Assembly (NCBI GenBank): GCA_963575745.1
Contig: CAUYUJ010009413.1
Location: 174,001-238,000 of the forward strand
Direction of reading: 5' to 3'
DNA: 64,000 bases
Source: Prorocentrum cordatum
Taxonomy: Eukaryota > Sar > Dinophyceae > Prorocentrales > Prorocentraceae
Shown: positions 62,441 to 64,000 of the stretch, piece by piece
Numbering within the stretch: position 1 is the first letter of the stretch
Layout of the letters: every line of letters starts with the position of its first letter
The notes under the pieces: generated by a model
Seen by the model: the letters and a program-made list of their open reading frames with translations, nothing else
Told to the model about the DNA's origin: nothing
Databases searched by the model: none
Program-made: the position numbers and the translations under genes

Positions 62441-63065
62441 TTGCTGTTGTTCTGGTTTGGGGGGTGCGGCAGAGGCGGCTCGGGTGAGGAAGAATTAGAG
62501 GTTATCATTCCGTGTTGTTTTTCACCCACGCACACGCGAGCATCAGATACCGTAAGATATCGTAAGGTGCAAGTTCTGTAATACGTGAGTACACATATGC
62601 GTATGTTTGTGTGTGCGCCGGTGTGCGCGCGAGACTATTATGTGAAATCAGACGCGCTAGCATTACATACCGTTATGTATCGTTAGACAGCTGTTGCATG
62701 ATATACGTATATACGTATATACAGATATGCATGTGTATACGCACATTTCAGTATGGCAATACGCATATATGTTGTTATGTGTATATGCATGTACGAATGT
62801 GTGTACAAGTGCATCGACATGTGTTCATGTGTGTATGGATATTTACACATAGTATGGTAGACCATGTTTGTTGAACTGCATGCGCTAGCGTTAGATACCG
62901 TAAGATAGCGTAAGGTACAGGTTCTGTAGTGCTGTAACTTTTATATACACATACATATGTATATACACATACGTGTGTATGGACGAGGAGAGGAGGTGGA
63001 GGGGGGGGCTTGATCCCCCTCCTCCACCTCGCGAAACCCCACCTGGCCTCGTATGCTTCCCAAAG
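62441..63065. other. Inferred intron with three TTCTGTA-class headers and GTATAT repeats
   Basis: Headers at 62547, 62667 and 62891, the first and last followed by GTGCAAGTTCTGTAATACG or GTACAGGTTCTGTAG; ATACGTATATAC-type and GTGTGT-type stretches between. Ends in GCTTCCCAAAG. Confidence 0.6.
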
Positions 63066-63259
63066 ATGGCGCCCGCAAGAGCAAGTTCGGCAAGACGCTC
63101 TGCGACCCCACTGACTGGAACGCGCGGCATCAGGAGTTCCTCGCGTTCATGCCGGCCAAGCTCCACCCGAACCCCGGACCCCACGGCGAGCACTCTTACA
63201 GCAAGAACATCACGATCGGGAAGCGCGGCCACGACTGCAGGGTTGAAGTATCCGGGTAA
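63066..63259 (+). CDS. Exon-like island 9, terminal
   Basis: Reads GARKSKFGKTLCDPTDWNAR, HQEFLAFMPAKLHPNPGPHG and SYSKNITIGKRGHDCRVEVS, then TAA at 63257-63259. The frame is also open back to an ATG at 63053. Composition is protein-like; no family recognised. Phase with island 8 does not fit directly, so another exon or a separate gene is possible. Confidence 0.5.
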
Positions 63260-63305
63260 ACAAACTTCCGAGGTGACAACAACAAATAACCGACTAATAA
63301 CAAAA

Positions 63306-63490
63306 CTACATGAACAGAAATGTTCGGAGGTCCGCGCTGATTCCTTCGGCTGGCGCTGGACTCCCCTGGCGGCGCCTATGGCGCTGCCCCTGGCGTGCTC
63401 AGCGCGCAGAGGAAGGGTGTCCGGCGGCGATCCAAGAAATCCCCGCGTTGACTTCCGAACGTTTATGTTTATGCCATCTTTCTTCCTCAA
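63306..63490. mobile_element. Family A foldback element, last copy
   Basis: AACAGAAATGTTCGGAGGTC and CGCGCTGATTCC on the left; GGCGATCCAAGAAATCCCCG and CGTTTATGTTTATGCCATC on the right. Confidence 0.8.
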
Positions 63491-64000
63491 CAAAAACCTC
63501 CTCCCTCTTCCCTTCGTTTCCTCCTCCTCCTGACTCTCCCCTTCATCTCCTCCTCCTCCTCCGGCGGCGGCCCGCGGGCCAAGCAAGGAGGAAGGGGTCG
63601 AGGGCTTCCGCTGAGCCGAGAGCACCAGGCCGAATTCGATCCGCCGCCCCATGGGGAGGGGTCCTGGGGGATCTCGGTCCGCCACCCGCGAGGGCGATGT
63701 GCTCGGCCCGTCACCCCGCGAGGGGGGATGCGGACGAGGGGAGAGGAAGAGGAGTCAGGAGAGGCGTGGGAGGAGGAGGAGGAGGAGCAGCAGCAGTAGC
63801 AGCAAGAGGAGAAGGATGAGGGGGAGGTGAGGTTTTGGAGGACACAACTGAACAGCGACATGAAGGTCCGCTTCGACCGCTTCGTGTAGTCGCGCGTGAG
63901 CTGATTACAGTCAACCCGCATATCAAGGATGGGCAGCCTTTACAAGGGTACCCTTGCATCCTCGCCTCCTCGGTCTATCCTTCGCCGCTGTCGCTGGGCG
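63491..64000. other. Unassigned, with CTC and GGA tracts
   Basis: CTC tract at 63520-63560 and GGA/GCA tract at 63765-63820. No supported gene up to the window end. Confidence 0.45.

Larger units (their letters stand above)
56703..62915 (+). repeat. GTAAGATA(C/T)C header family, about 27 copies
   Basis: A header of three 11-bp units, CGTAAGATACC + GTAAGATATC + GTAAG (the first sometimes GTTAG), occurs near 56703, 57014, 57253, 57763, 57995, 58126, 58247, 58398, 58524, 58658, 58778, 58911, 59037, 59160, 59278, 59524, 60198, 60290, 60420, 60520, 60752, 62010, 62141, 62298, 62547, 62667 and 62891. Each unit contains GTAAG, a strong splice-donor word. Three classes of downstream body follow it (GCCAGGCTGGCC class, TTGCCCC class, TTCTGTA class). 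No copy was noticed elsewhere in the window. Confidence 0.88.

Noticed and set aside
40-63900. Dinoflagellate spliced-leader or rRNA sequence
   Set aside because: No recognisable copy was seen when scanning both strands by eye; a computed search would be decisive.
1-64000. CRISPR-like interpretation of the regular repeats
   Set aside because: Repeats are contiguous satellites or long units without unique spacers of constant size, and no cas-like genes are present.

Overview
The window looks like a nuclear scaffold of a GC-rich, repeat-rich microalga, most likely a dinoflagellate. This is inference, resting on: extreme microsatellite and minisatellite load; many small palindromic, terminal-inverted-repeat (TIR) elements; non-LTR retrotransposons that carry endonuclease, reverse transcriptase and RNase H; and exon-like islands separated by introns full of repeats. 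No rRNA, tRNA, spliced-leader, CRISPR or bacterial operon signal was seen. Host coding capacity is small, and most long open frames are by-products of tandem repeats whose unit length is a multiple of three.

Layout. 1-9 kb: three copies of a composite element (two in inverted order, then one more) with conserved ends around microsatellites and a 90-bp minisatellite. 9-31 kb: a dense mosaic of short TIR/foldback elements (families labelled A to P here), microsatellites, a fourth 90-bp composite element (15.1-16.8 kb) and a fifth composite element (29.2-30.3 kb) with the same kind of ends but a different, 102-bp payload. 31.9-39.3 kb: a nearly intact two-ORF LINE. ORF1 has a zinc finger and coiled coil; ORF2 has endonuclease, RT and RNase H, and its C-terminal tail is displaced by one frame at a C9 run. 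39.3-46.7 kb: more TIR elements and tandem repeats. 46.7-50.7 kb (minus) and 50.85-54.66 kb (plus): two unrelated, decayed LINEs head to head, each pierced by younger insertions. 55.4-56.0 kb: an AT-rich satellite of about 125-bp units. 56.1-63.3 kb: exon-like islands on the plus strand. The introns between them carry about 27 copies of a header made of three 11-bp GTAAGATA(C/T)C-like units, which resembles a triplicated splice donor and is followed by at least three different repeat bodies.

One theme recurs at two scales: a constant end or header attached to exchangeable tandem-repeat bodies (the composite minisatellite elements, and the GTAAG-header intron repeats). These two systems are the best candidates for something undescribed. 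The LINE supplies the only complete set of enzymatic domains. The small TIR elements have no coding capacity and would depend on enzymes encoded elsewhere. All family names (A-P, composite element, header) are local labels, not database names.
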